This document shows, piece by piece, positions 1 through 8,917 of a stretch of 64,000 nucleotides of DNA. The notes below the pieces were generated by a model. The model made no database searches. It saw nothing but the letters and a program-made list of their open reading frames with translations, and was not told the DNA's origin. The stretch is taken from assembly GCF_027706725.1 (NCBI RefSeq), contig NZ_JAQFWQ010000022.1, positions 1 to 64,000 on the forward strand, read 5' to 3'. The stretch's first letter is position 1, and every line of letters begins with the position of its first letter. The stretch is from Nocardiopsis endophytica. Lineage in GTDB: Bacteria; Actinomycetota; Actinomycetes; Streptosporangiales; Streptosporangiaceae. The position numbers and the translations under genes were made by a program.

Positions 1-578
1 CTCGCCCACCCCACTGCGCCGCCCGCCTGGCCTGCCGGCCGCCGGACGGACGGCAGGCGGGGCCGGAGAACCGCCTGCTTCTCGCCGTCGCCGCCCAACA
101 CGGCGACCACGCACACGCCCCACGGCCGACAACGCTGCGCTGCGGGCTGCTGCCCTTTGTCGTTGCTGCCCTCCACCTCACACCCCGGCGGCCTTCCGCT
201 CGGCTGGGGTTATCGAGTGGGGCACCACCTCAGCCGCCCTCCCGCCTGGACCACGAGTGGGCTCGCGCCCGGCAGGCGGGGCCGGGGAACCGCCCTGCTT
301 GCTCCGTCGCTGCCCAACCACGGCGACCACGCACACGCCTGGCGGCCGACGACGCTGCGCTGCGGGCTGCTGCCCTTTGTCGTTGCTGCCCTCCACCTCA
401 CACCCCGGCGGCATTCCGCCCGGCCACGACCCGTGAGTGGGGTACCTGCTCAGCCGCCCGACCGCCTGGACCACGAGTGGGCTCGCGCCCGGCAGGCGGG
501 GCCGGGGAACCGCCCTGCTTGCTCCGTCGCTGCCATCTCCGGCGACCATGCACACGCCCCACGGCCGACAGCGCTGCT
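1..578. repeat. Three imperfect ~220-bp tandem repeats
   Basis: Blocks recur at a spacing of 219-220 bp. The stretch around 124-198 recurs at 344-418, and 241-320 recurs at 461-536 with only scattered differences. The first unit (about 1-200) is the most diverged. All units are very GC-rich and contain a GGCAGGCGGGGCCGG core at 52, 271 and 491. No reading frame here has an acceptable start, ribosome site or recognisable product. The array sits immediately 3' of the VWA gene on the minus strand and may continue left of the window. I see no gene in this stretch. Confidence 0.8.
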
Positions 579-642
579 GGAAGGCCCGCCGGCCCGTCCT
601 CGTCGCCCCTTTTCCTGGGCATTCGTCTGGTGGTCGAAAGGG

Positions 643-2637
643 TCAGCGGCCTGACCTGCGTGACGTGTACGCATCGATGACCTTGACCCCCAGGGTCTCG
701 TCCTCTGTGCGGATCACCTGTCCGCCTCGACCGGTCACCGCCTGGGCCAGGGCCCCCGCCTCCCCGCCGCCTCCCGGGACGATCAAGGTCACGGCGGCCC
801 CCATCGCCGCCAGTGCGTCCAACTCGGCCTCCGTCTTCTCCGCCGTCTCCGGGCGGGGCGGCCAGGCGAACTCCGGCGACCCGTCCCGTCCGAGGTGTGC
901 GGTCGGCTCCCCGTCCGTCACCAGCACCGCCACCGGTGCCCGCCCGGGATGGCGGCCGAAGTGCTCCCGTGCCAGGAGCAGCGCGTGCTGCACGTTGCTG
1001 CCCTGCACCCTCGGGCCGGCCGGTTCCAGCAGCTCCGCCGCGGACAGCGGCCGTGCCGTCTCGTCGAACCCCACCACCCGCACGGCGTCCTGCGGATACC
1101 GGGCGCCGACCAGTGTGTACAGCGCCAGCGCCGCCTCCCGCGCCGGGCCGAACAACCCGCCGCGCACCATCGACGACGACAAGTCCACCAACAGGCACAC
1201 CGCGGCCGCCGCCCGCTCCTCGGCCTCGGCGGTCCGCACGTCTTCAGGGGAGAGGAGAGGAGCCTGCGGATCGGCCGCCCGGCGTACGACCGCGGCCCGC
1301 ACCGTGGCCACCGCGTCCAGCGGCGCCGGGCTCCCGGGCTCCCAGGGCACCGTCGCCCCCGGATCCCCCGCGTCCGGCCGCGCCGTCCCTGCCGTCCCCA
1401 CACCCCGTTCCTGCGCGAGGCCGTGGCCGCCGCTTCGGTGACCCCTTCGGCCCGTGGCCAGGCCGCGCAGCGCCGCCTCTCCGAGGCGCCGCACCGCCTG
1501 CGGGGTGAGCCGTGGCCGGGACCGGCCGCCGGTGAGCAGCCCGGCACCGCGCAGCCGGGGCTCGACCTCGGCCAGCCGCCCGACCGCCTCGGCCGCCCCC
1601 GGGCCCAGCAGCCGCTCCGCGGCAGCGGGATCCACCCCGTCGGGGCCGCCTTCGAGCGCCCGCGCCAACTCGTCCAGGTCGGCCAGCTCCTCGATGAGGT
1701 CGACCGCCTCGGCCAGCCCCAGATCCCCGGGGCCGTCCACCTCGGCGAAGGCCTCCCGCACCAGGTCGGGGCGGCGCCGGAGCAACGCGTCGGCGAGGCG
1801 GTCGAGCGCCTCGGCCAGGCCCGCCTCCCGGGCGGCCTCGCCGAGCAGCCCCTCCAGTTCGGCGCGGCGGTCCGGGTTCAGCGACGACGCGTGCGCCCGC
1901 GCGGCGGCGGCCCGCCGGGCCAGTGCTTCGGCCACGTCGTCCAGGGTGCCGGGCCGCCCGGCGAACTCGGGGAAGAAGGCGCCGTGCTCGGCCATGAACC
2001 GGTCGAGGTCGACGGGCTCGCCCCGGGCATCGGCCTCCAGCAGCGCGGCGAGCGCCGTCGCCATGGCCGCGACACCCGCCGGGTCCGGCGAATGCGCCCT
2101 CCACGCCTCCGACCGGCCGAGCCGCGCATCGACGAGGTCGTTCCGCACCTCCTCAAGGAGGCGCGCGACCGTCTCCCGCGCCTCGTCCGATCGCCAGGGG
2201 TAGGGACCGGCGAGCAGGTGGCGCAGGGCGGCGGCGGTGTCGCGGGGGAGGGAGGCGAGTTCGCTCTCCCGGACGCGCGCGTCGTCGGAAGGGTCGTCGG
2301 CCAGGGCACGCAGCTCCAGTTCGACCGCGCGGTCCAGCTCGGCGCGCGCCCGGCGGTGCACCCCGTCGAGGCCTCCCCGCCGTGCCGCCTGTCCGCGCCG
2401 CTCCCGCACCTGGCGCAGCAGCTCGTCCGTGCCCGGGATCCCGTCAACGCCCTGCCGCAGCAGGTCGCGCAACGCCTGGTGGGGGCGCTTCCCGTCGAAG
2501 ACGCGGCGGCCGAGGCCGCGCAGCGCCCGCGCGGTGTCGAACGGCGGCGCGAGCGGGTCGGGACCGGGCCGGTAGGGGAGGTAGCGGACCCGGTCGCCGC
2601 GGGCCGCCCCGCCGTCGCTCGGCTCCCCGCCGGTCAT
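643..2637 (-). CDS. VWA domain-containing protein (MoxR/chelatase partner)
   Basis: This 664-residue protein ends in a von Willebrand factor A domain (about residues 478-650) with an intact MIDAS motif DLSSS near residue 485 and a later TDGEP segment, both expected for metal-dependent adhesion. The long N-terminal part is Ala/Glu/Arg-rich and helical, without a recognised fold. Its start lies 10 bp downstream of the ATPase stop at 2648, so the two are one operon. MoxR-type AAA ATPases and VWA proteins usually work as pairs that remodel or insert metal into a target protein. Which target is used here cannot be read from the sequence. No terminator is evident before the repeat array that follows. 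Confidence 0.85.
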   Translation of the reverse strand: MTGGEPSDGGAARGDRVRYLPYRPGPDPLAPPFDTARALRGLGRRVFDGKRPHQALRDLLRQGVDGIPGTDELLRQVRERRGQAARRGGLDGVHRRARAELDRAVELELRALADDPSDDARVRESELASLPRDTAAALRHLLAGPYPWRSDEARETVARLLEEVRNDLVDARLGRSEAWRAHSPDPAGVAAMATALAALLEADARGEPVDLDRFMAEHGAFFPEFAGRPGTLDDVAEALARRAAAARAHASSLNPDRRAELEGLLGEAAREAGLAEALDRLADALLRRRPDLVREAFAEVDGPGDLGLAEAVDLIEELADLDELARALEGGPDGVDPAAAERLLGPGAAEAVGRLAEVEPRLRGAGLLTGGRSRPRLTPQAVRRLGEAALRGLATGRRGHRSGGHGLAQERGVGTAGTARPDAGDPGATVPWEPGSPAPLDAVATVRAAVVRRAADPQAPLLSPEDVRTAEAEERAAAAVCLLVDLSSSMVRGGLFGPAREAALALYTLVGARYPQDAVRVVGFDETARPLSAAELLEPAGPRVQGSNVQHALLLAREHFGRHPGRAPVAVLVTDGEPTAHLGRDGSPEFAWPPRPETAEKTEAELDALAAMGAAVTLIVPGGGGEAGALAQAVTGRGGQVIRTEDETLGVKVIDAYTSRRSGR

Positions 2638-2647
2638 TCCGCCGGCC

Positions 2648-4153
2648 TCATGTCCGGTACACCGAACGCTCGCCGGGGCCGCCGGGGCCCTCCGGTCCGG
2701 CCGCCCCGCCCTGCCCTGCGGCCTCCTCGCCCCCGAGGTCCGCCTTGGACAGCCTCCGGGTCAGGTACAGCCCCTCCATGGCCAGCTCCAGCGCCGCCGC
2801 GGTCTCTCCGGCGGCCGCGTCCGGCCCCTCCGGCGCCCCCTCGCCGCCCTGCAGGGCCCCGCCCCGCGCGGCGCGCTCGGTCAGCACGCCCAGGCCTTCC
2901 AGCGGCCCCACCGACGCGAGCAGGTCGGCAGCGGGCACCCCGGCCCCCGCCTCGGCGGTGCCGCCGCCCGCGAAGTGCGCCTTCAGCGGCTCCAGCTCCT
3001 CCTCGGCGAACCGCTCCCGGAACACCTCGGCCGCCGCCCGCCGCAGCAGGTGGTCCAGCACCTCGCCCTCGCGCCCCTCCTCGCCCGGCGCGAACTCGGC
3101 CTTCCCGCGCAGCGCCGGGACCGCCGACGCCAGGTCCGCCACCCGGGCCACCGCCGCCTTCTCCCCGGTCAGCGCCGCCCGCCGCTCGGCCGAGGCGGCC
3201 GCCGCCTCCACCGCCGCGAGCGCGAACCGGGCCGACACCCCCGAGCGCGCGTCCACCGACGCCGACCCCCGCACCAGCCGCGCGAACCGGGCCACCACCG
3301 CCACCAGGTGCCCCGGCACCAGCACCCGGCCCGCGGGCGCGGCCTCCTGGCGGACGAGCGCCTCCTCGTCGTCGGCGGTCAGCGGGTAGTGCGTGCGCAC
3401 CTCGGCGCCGAACCGGTCCTTGAGCGGGGTGACGATCCGCCCCCGGTCCGTGTAGTCCTCGGGGTTGGCCGTGGCCACCACCAGCAGGTCCAGCGGGAGC
3501 CGCAGCGCGTACCCGCGGACCTGCACCTCCCGCTCCTCCAGCACCCCGAACAGCGCCACCTGCACCCGGGCCGCCAGGTCGGGCAGCTCGTCCAGGCCCA
3601 GCACCCCCCGGTTGGCCCGCGGCACCAGCCCGTAGTGCAGCGACGCCGGGTCGTCGAGCGCGACCCCCTGGGCCAGCCGCACCGGGTCGATGTCGCCGAC
3701 CAGGTCGGCCACGGATGTGTCGGGGGTGGCGAGCTTCCCGGTGTACCGGTCGCCGCGGTGCCGCCAGACCACCGGCAGGTCCTCGCCGAGCCGCCCCGCC
3801 GCTTCCTTGCAGCGCGGGCACACCGGCGCGAAGGGGTCGTCGTTGACCGGGCACCCCTCCACCACCGGGGACCACTCGTCCAGCAGCCCTGCGACCGCCC
3901 GCTGCAGCCGCGTCTTGCCCTGCCCGCGCTCGCCCAGCAGCACGATGTCGTGGCGGGCCAGCAGCGCGCGCTCCACCTGCGGCAGCACGGTGGCGTCGAA
4001 CCCGACAAGACCGGGGAGGCGCGGCCGCCCGGCGCGCATGCGCTCCAGCAGCGAGCGGCGGACCTCCTCCTTGACGGGCAGGGGCGTGCGGCCGGAGTCC
4101 CGCAGGGCGCCGACGGTGGCGGGGAGCGCGTCAGGGGGTGTGAGGGCGGACAC
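2648..4153 (-). CDS. MoxR/magnesium-chelatase-like AAA ATPase
   Basis: This 501-residue AAA+ ATPase resembles ChlI/MoxR proteins. Walker A is GERGQGKT (about 74-81), Walker B lies in GVLGLDEL (183-190), sensor 1 in VATANPED (226-233), and a likely arginine finger in KDRFG near 247. Between Walker A and B is a short Cys cluster (C101, C112, C115) that could hold a metal. The C-terminal 200 residues are Ala-rich helical segments as in the lid domain. It is the first gene of a two-gene operon with the VWA protein and is divergent from the FIST gene. A role in metal-cofactor insertion or complex remodelling is inferred from the family; chlorophyll-type chelation is unlikely in this context. Confidence 0.85.
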   Translation of the reverse strand: MSALTPPDALPATVGALRDSGRTPLPVKEEVRRSLLERMRAGRPRLPGLVGFDATVLPQVERALLARHDIVLLGERGQGKTRLQRAVAGLLDEWSPVVEGCPVNDDPFAPVCPRCKEAAGRLGEDLPVVWRHRGDRYTGKLATPDTSVADLVGDIDPVRLAQGVALDDPASLHYGLVPRANRGVLGLDELPDLAARVQVALFGVLEEREVQVRGYALRLPLDLLVVATANPEDYTDRGRIVTPLKDRFGAEVRTHYPLTADDEEALVRQEAAPAGRVLVPGHLVAVVARFARLVRGSASVDARSGVSARFALAAVEAAAASAERRAALTGEKAAVARVADLASAVPALRGKAEFAPGEEGREGEVLDHLLRRAAAEVFRERFAEEELEPLKAHFAGGGTAEAGAGVPAADLLASVGPLEGLGVLTERAARGGALQGGEGAPEGPDAAAGETAAALELAMEGLYLTRRLSKADLGGEEAAGQGGAAGPEGPGGPGERSVYRT

Positions 4154-4314
4154 GCAGGCGAGTCTAGTGGCGGGGCGCCGTGTGCGGGATCGCCTCAGCG
4201 GGGCCGTCTCCGGTGAAATAAGCAGCCTCGGGGGAAGGTTTCACGTCGAGGGGCTGCAAGGATGGTCCCCCGGGCCGGCGCCCCGGCCCGGAACGGACCG
4301 ACGAGCGATGTGGG

Positions 4315-5487
4315 GTGCGACCAGTGGCCAGGTTCGGTGATGCGCTTGCGTCGGGCGCCGATCTGGTGAGCGCGGCCGAGAGGGCGGTGCAGGAGGCGGT
4401 GCGGTCCCTCGACGGCCCTCCGGACCTCATCTTCTTCTCGGTCTGCGGCACCGACACCGAGGAGGTCGTCCTCGCCGGTGAACGGGTGATGGGCATGGCC
4501 CCCGGGTCGGTGAGCATCGGCTGCACCTCCGCCGGTGTGATCGGCGGCGGCCGCGGTGTGGAGGAGCAGGGCGCGGTCAGCGTGTGGGCGGCGCGGCTGC
4601 CCGACGTGGAGATGACCCCGTTCCAGCTGGACGTGGTGCCCGAGGGCGACCACCTGGCGGTGATCGGCATGCGCGAGCCCGACGAGTCCGACCGCGCGGC
4701 CCTGCTGCTCGCCGACCCCTACCGCTTCCCGGCCCAGTCGTTCGTGGAGCGCTCCACCGACGCGCTGGGCGGTCTGCCGCTGGTCGGCGGGCTGGCCGAC
4801 GGCATGGGCGGGAACGGCTCGGTGCGGCTGTTCTTCGAGGGCGAGGTGGTCGACGCCGGTGCCATCGGCCTGCTGCTCGGCGGCGACGGCATCGTGGGCA
4901 CGATGGTCAGCCAGGGGTGCCGCCCGGTGGGCCCGGCGATGGCGGTCACCGGGGCCGAGGGCAACGTGGTCAGCGGCCTGGCCGGGGTTCCCGCCTACGA
5001 CCGGCTGGAGCAGCTCATCAACGCGCTGCCGCCGGAGGAGCAGGAGCTGGCGGCCGGGGGCGGGCTGCACATCGGTATCGCCATGGACGAGTACGCCGAC
5101 CGGCACGAGCAGGGCGACTTCCTGATCCGCTCGGTGGTCGGCGCCGACCCGGACGAGAACAGCCTCACCATCGGCGACACCGTGGACGTGGGGCAGACCG
5201 TGCGGTTCCAGGTGCGCGACCGGGACACCGCCGACACCGACCTGCTGGAGCGGCTGGGCATGTTCGGCGAGGACACGGGCGGGCGCGCCGCGGGAGTGCT
5301 GCTGTTCTCCTGCAACGGGCGCGGGGCGTCCATGTTCGGCACCGCCGACCACGACGTGCGGGCGGTCCGCCGCGCGCTGGGCGTGGACGCGGTGACCGGC
5401 TTCTTCGCGGCGGGCGAGGTCGGACCGGTGGCGGGCCGCAACCACGTGCACAGCTACACGGCCTGCCTGCTGGCCTTCGGGGACTAG
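4315..5487 (+). CDS. FIST N/C domain sensor protein
   Basis: This 390-residue protein has the FIST_N plus FIST_C arrangement. The N-terminal half contains the typical IGCTSAGVI segment (about residues 64-72) and the C-terminal half ends with the characteristic LLFSCNGRG motif near residue 328. FIST proteins are predicted small-ligand (probably amino-acid) sensors, normally fused to or next to signalling proteins; here it stands alone with no kinase or cyclase beside it. The GTG at 4315 is used; a GTG three codons later (4324) is equally possible, and neither has a strong ribosome site. A 62-bp palindromic element lies 64 bp after the stop and may end the transcript. Confidence 0.85.
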   Translation: MRPVARFGDALASGADLVSAAERAVQEAVRSLDGPPDLIFFSVCGTDTEEVVLAGERVMGMAPGSVSIGCTSAGVIGGGRGVEEQGAVSVWAARLPDVEMTPFQLDVVPEGDHLAVIGMREPDESDRAALLLADPYRFPAQSFVERSTDALGGLPLVGGLADGMGGNGSVRLFFEGEVVDAGAIGLLLGGDGIVGTMVSQGCRPVGPAMAVTGAEGNVVSGLAGVPAYDRLEQLINALPPEEQELAAGGGLHIGIAMDEYADRHEQGDFLIRSVVGADPDENSLTIGDTVDVGQTVRFQVRDRDTADTDLLERLGMFGEDTGGRAAGVLLFSCNGRGASMFGTADHDVRAVRRALGVDAVTGFFAAGEVGPVAGRNHVHSYTACLLAFGD

Positions 5488-5551
5488 GGGACTGGGGCCG
5501 GCCCGGGGCGGGCCGGGCGGACCGCTGTGGGCCCAGACCCGCGGACCCGTC

Positions 5552-5613
5552 GTTGATCTCGGGAAATGCGCCCCTAAAAGCGGCCCGGTAGCGTCGCTTC
5601 TCCCGAGATCAAC
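5552..5613 (+). repeat. 62-bp palindromic intergenic element, copy 1
   Basis: Starts with GTTGATCTCGGGA and ends with its exact complement TCCCGAGATCAAC. The core contains CGCCCCTAAAAGCG and CGGTAGCGTCG. Nearly identical 62-bp copies are at 20025-20086 (same strand) and 55042-55103 (opposite strand). Here it follows the FIST gene. Long terminal arms make it a plausible terminator or a small mobile palindromic element. Confidence 0.9.
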
Positions 5614-6082
5614 GCCGAGCACACCCGCCTGACCGCGCCGGCTCCTCAAGGTGTCCGCTTCACCCCGGCTTCCCCGAGGTCGGCGACGGCGGGGCCGAGG
5701 GCCCCGCCGAACCCCCATCGAACTCTCGGGAACCTGCTCCCGGGTGGGCAGCGGACCGATGGCCGAATCCGGACGCGCCCGTGCCGACCGGGCCCCATAC
5801 GCCGCCACCGCCCATGAACGGGGAATGGTCCCGGGGAACGGCGGCCGCCGATCCGGGTGGTGATCATGCGCCATTAAGGGTGGCCATTATGGCCGCCCCT
5901 GGCCAGGCCGGTTCGTTCCGGTGCACTTCCGACGCCCCGGCGTGCGCGGAATTCGGTCCGCTTGTCCTCCTTTTACCCTGCACGGCCCCTCTGCGCGGCG
6001 TGCCGTTTTCGTCATTCCCTGTCGCCGGTTGCTTACTTGTGGGGTCCTCGGTGTGCCGGGGACCGACCGAGATGGGGGAGAC
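5614..6082. other. Intergenic region without a recognised gene
   Basis: This stretch lies between the palindromic element and the secreted DPBB/SH3 protein. The only structured signal is GGCCATTATGGCC at 5882-5894, a palindrome with a related GCCATTA 14 bp upstream, which could be a regulator site. Reading frames crossing the region have no ribosome site or recognisable product. A leader RNA for the downstream gene is possible but not demonstrable. Confidence 0.4.
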
Positions 6083-7411
6083 ATGCCGCGTAACCGGCCG
6101 CGTATCCGGCCTCGAATCCGGCTCCGCACCGGCGCGTTCGCCGCCGCCGGGCTCCTCGGCGCGCTCCTGCTGCCCGCCGCGCCGCTCGCCGCCGCGCCGC
6201 AGGCGCCCGCCCGCCCGTCGGCCCAGGGCTGGATCGAGGAGGACCCCGGCAGCGCCGACCTGCGCCTGGACACCGGCGCCGCACAGGACGCGCCCCTCGG
6301 TGCCTCGCTGGAGCGCGAGCCCGGCGACGGCCCCGTCGCGCTGGCCACCTTCCCCGCCCGCGACCTCGACCGCGCCGTCGACGAGCTCGACGTGGCCATC
6401 GGCGTCTCCGGCCCGGCCGACGGCTTCTCCGTGGAGGTGCGCGGCGAGCGCGCCGAAGGCGTGTGGGGCGAGTGGGTGCCGGTGGCCGGCTCCTCGCCCG
6501 GCGCAGTCGCCGAGGAGCAGGGCGTGCGCGTGCGCCTGCCCCACCCCGCCGACCGCGTCCAGGTGCGGGTCGGCCTGAGCGGGAAGGCCGCCGAGGGCGG
6601 GTCGGTGCTGGAGGAGGTGCGCCTGCGCCCGGTCGGTGCCGCCGACGGTGCCGCCGACGGCGGGCTTCCGGGCGAGCCGTTCTCCGCGCGGCTGTTCGCC
6701 ACCCGAATCGGCCTGGTCGGCGCGACCACCGCCAACGGGCACACGGTCCGCGCCGACGACCACTTCGTCGCGCTGCCCTCCCGGCGGGCGCTGGCGCCGC
6801 GCGGTTCCGGGGACTACACGGTGCGGGTGTGCACCGAGGCCGACGGGGGCGACGAGGTCGAGGGGGACGGTGCCGACGGGCGCCGCTGTGCCTACGCGCC
6901 GGTGTGGGACGTGGGCCCCTGGAACATCAAGGACGACCACTGGAACACCGACCGCCAGATGTGGCGGGACCTGCCGCACGGCACCCCGCAGGCCCAGGCC
7001 GCCTACAAGGACGGCTACAACGGCGGGCGGGACGGCTTCGGTCGCAAGGTGCTCAACCCGGCCGGGATCGACCTGGCCGACGGCACCTTCCGCGACGCGC
7101 TGAAGCTGCCCACCAACGCCTGGGTGCGGGTGGACTACCTGTGGACGGGCGACCCGCGCCCGCGCGCCCGGATGGCGGCGGCCGACGGCGGCGACCCGGT
7201 GGTGGTCCGCTCGGGACCGGGGCGGGACCACCCGGCGACCGGGATGGCCGCCGAAGGGGCGCGCGTGGCGGTCGAGTGCCGCACCGCCGGGGAACGGGTC
7301 GACGGCCCGGCGGGCGCGGCGGCCGAGTGGCTGCGCATCGGCGAGGGCGACTTCGTCCCGGCGGCCTTCGCCGAGGGCGGGGGCGCGGCGCCCGAGTGCG
7401 CGCTGCCCTGA
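6083..7411 (+). CDS. Secreted double-psi beta-barrel protein with SH3-like C-terminus
   Basis: The ATG at 6083 follows a good ribosome site (GGGGGAG, 6074-6080) and opens with an Arg-rich n-region, a hydrophobic stretch of about 20 residues and an Ala-rich cleavage zone, so it is a secreted protein of 442 residues. A middle segment with LVGATTANGHT and VWDVGPWNIKDDHW is typical of streptomycete secreted proteins with an RlpA/barwin-like double-psi barrel. The last 80 residues (VVVRSGPGRDHPATG onward) look like a bacterial SH3 domain that could bind cell wall. Peptidoglycan-related function is inferred. A frame extends upstream to 5921, but its codon pattern and lack of ribosome site argue against that start. 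Confidence 0.75.
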   Translation: MPRNRPRIRPRIRLRTGAFAAAGLLGALLLPAAPLAAAPQAPARPSAQGWIEEDPGSADLRLDTGAAQDAPLGASLEREPGDGPVALATFPARDLDRAVDELDVAIGVSGPADGFSVEVRGERAEGVWGEWVPVAGSSPGAVAEEQGVRVRLPHPADRVQVRVGLSGKAAEGGSVLEEVRLRPVGAADGAADGGLPGEPFSARLFATRIGLVGATTANGHTVRADDHFVALPSRRALAPRGSGDYTVRVCTEADGGDEVEGDGADGRRCAYAPVWDVGPWNIKDDHWNTDRQMWRDLPHGTPQAQAAYKDGYNGGRDGFGRKVLNPAGIDLADGTFRDALKLPTNAWVRVDYLWTGDPRPRARMAAADGGDPVVVRSGPGRDHPATGMAAEGARVAVECRTAGERVDGPAGAAAEWLRIGEGDFVPAAFAEGGGAAPECALP

Positions 7412-7459
7412 CCGCGGGCCCTTCCCGGGAACCCGCCCCCGGGAACCCGCCCCCGCAAA

Positions 7460-7492
7460 GCGGAAGGGGTGGCTCTCGGCCACCCCTTCCGC
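7460..7492. terminator. Bidirectional terminator
   Basis: A GCGGAAGGGGTGGC stem pairs with GGCCACCCCTTCCGC around a 4-nt loop, between the convergent stops at 7411 (+) and 7509 (-). It can serve both genes. Confidence 0.8.
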
Positions 7493-7508
7493 ACTGTGCT
7501 GCGGGAGG

Positions 7509-8009
7509 CTAGGCCCCGCCGTAGGGGACGGCGTCGATGATGTCCACCGACAGGCTCTTGCCGTTCGGGAGCGTGTAACTCACCGTCTCCCCGATCCGCT
7601 TACCGTTGATCGCGGAGCCCAGCGGCGACTTGGGGGAGTAGACGTCGATCGGCGCGCCGCTCTCCTCCCGGGAGGCGAGGAGGAAGGTGACCTCTTCGTC
7701 GTCGCCCTCGAACTTGATGGTGACGGTCATACCGGGACCGACCTCGCCCTCCTTGTGCGGGGCGCTGCCGACGCGCGCGTTGCGGAGGATGTCCTGGAGC
7801 TGGGAGATGCGGGCCTCGATCTTGCCCTGCTCCTCCTTGGCGGCGTGGTAGCCGCCGTTCTCCTTCAGGTCGCCCTCCTCGCGGGCGGCTTCGATCTTGT
7901 CGGCGATCTCGATGCGACCAGGCCCCGAAAGGTGCTCCAGCTCCGCCTTGAGCCGGTCATACGCCTCCTGGGTCAGCCAGGTGACGTTGTCATCGCGGGT
8001 CTCGGTCAC
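7509..8009 (-). CDS. greA: Transcription elongation factor GreA
   Basis: This 166-residue protein has the GreA layout: an N-terminal coiled-coil hairpin (about residues 8-80) with the acidic tip EGDLKENGGY that reaches into the RNA polymerase secondary channel, followed by an FKBP-like globular domain. It stimulates cleavage of backtracked RNA so stalled transcription complexes can restart. The two acidic tip residues needed for catalysis are present. Length is normal. It is transcribed alone, ending at the terminator shared with the secreted DPBB protein gene. Confidence 0.95.
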   Translation of the reverse strand: MTETRDDNVTWLTQEAYDRLKAELEHLSGPGRIEIADKIEAAREEGDLKENGGYHAAKEEQGKIEARISQLQDILRNARVGSAPHKEGEVGPGMTVTIKFEGDDEEVTFLLASREESGAPIDVYSPKSPLGSAINGKRIGETVSYTLPNGKSLSVDIIDAVPYGGA

Positions 8010-8249
8010 GGGAACTCCCTTGGTGCGTCTGAACTACTGCGGTCCACCATCGGCCGCAGCTGAACTTACGAGGTTATCACCGCGTGATCATCGCGGAAGA
8101 ACCGTTGATTCCCGCCGTTTGCGCACCGTACAGCGCTTTGCCGTCAGGTGCGGTCAGGAAAGCGGAGGAATGGTCCGTGCGATGGTCGGCGGTGTCCGGC
8201 GCCGGGGCCGGGGCACGCGGGGGCGGTCAGGTCAGGGCGGTCTTGGCGT

Positions 8250-8738
8250 TCACTTTGCCGTTCCTTGTTCCCTGCAGGACGCCACTTCTACCATCGCGGC
8301 ACGACGAACCGTCTCGATCTTCGCCGTCACGTCCTGGGTCCCCGCCCCGACCTCGACCCGGCGCTGGCCGACCTCGACGTGCTGGGGGTCGGTCGCCCGC
8401 ACGATGCACACGGCGGGGCCGCCGCTGTTGGTCTGGAAGGTGATGCTGGCCTCGTCGTCGGACTCGATGCTCCAGGCGATGGTCTGGTTGGCCACCCCGG
8501 TGTGGTCCCCGTAGCTCATCAGGGCGAACCCCCACCCGACCGTGAAGACGCCGGCGGCGATGAGGCCCAGGACGAAGAAGACGGGGCGGGCGCCGTGCCG
8601 CTTCCCGATGGCGCTCCCGGACGCGTCCCCGGCCGCACTCGGGCCGCTGCCGCCGTTGTCGCCGTCACCGCCGTCGCCTCCTGCGGCGCCGTGCCGCTCG
8701 GCGCCGTCGGGCGTGAGGTCAGAGGGGCTCTCGGGCAT
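8250..8738 (-). CDS. DUF4307 membrane protein
   Basis: The 162-residue product has a Gly/Ser/Asp-rich cytosolic N-terminus of about 45 residues, one membrane segment (VFFVLGLIAAGVFTVGWGF, about 53-71) and a 90-residue external domain typical of actinobacterial DUF4307 proteins. Function is unknown. The ATG at 8738 was chosen over an upstream start because the extra residues are low-complexity and the family begins near here. It is divergent from mca, an arrangement common in actinobacteria, which supports both calls. Confidence 0.8.
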   Translation of the reverse strand: MPESPSDLTPDGAERHGAAGGDGGDGDNGGSGPSAAGDASGSAIGKRHGARPVFFVLGLIAAGVFTVGWGFALMSYGDHTGVANQTIAWSIESDDEASITFQTNSGGPAVCIVRATDPQHVEVGQRRVEVGAGTQDVTAKIETVRRAAMVEVASCREQGTAK

Positions 8739-8917
8739 GCGGGAATCTCCGAACGTAAGGTCTGCGTTGTCTAAGATAGCCCCGCCCACTGGGGCCCCTG
8801 TTCCACCCCCGCCCCCGCATGTCCCCGCACGGGCAGCGCGGCGGGCACCCGGCCGGACCAAGCCGCCGGCCGGGTCTTTTCGAGGAAGCTTCCGCGACTA
8901 CCCGAGGGGTAACTCCG

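Noticed and set aside
1-578. CRISPR array
   Set aside because: Units are 220 bp, contiguous and without short repeats separated by unique spacers; no cas genes nearby.
895-3423. Long open frame on the + strand opposite the ATPase and VWA genes
   Set aside because: It has Arg/Pro-rich composition typical of antisense GC-rich frames, while the minus-strand genes have clear domains and third-position bias.
4195-5874. Long minus-strand frame opposite the FIST gene
   Set aside because: Low-complexity His/Arg/Val content without domains; the plus strand encodes an intact FIST protein.
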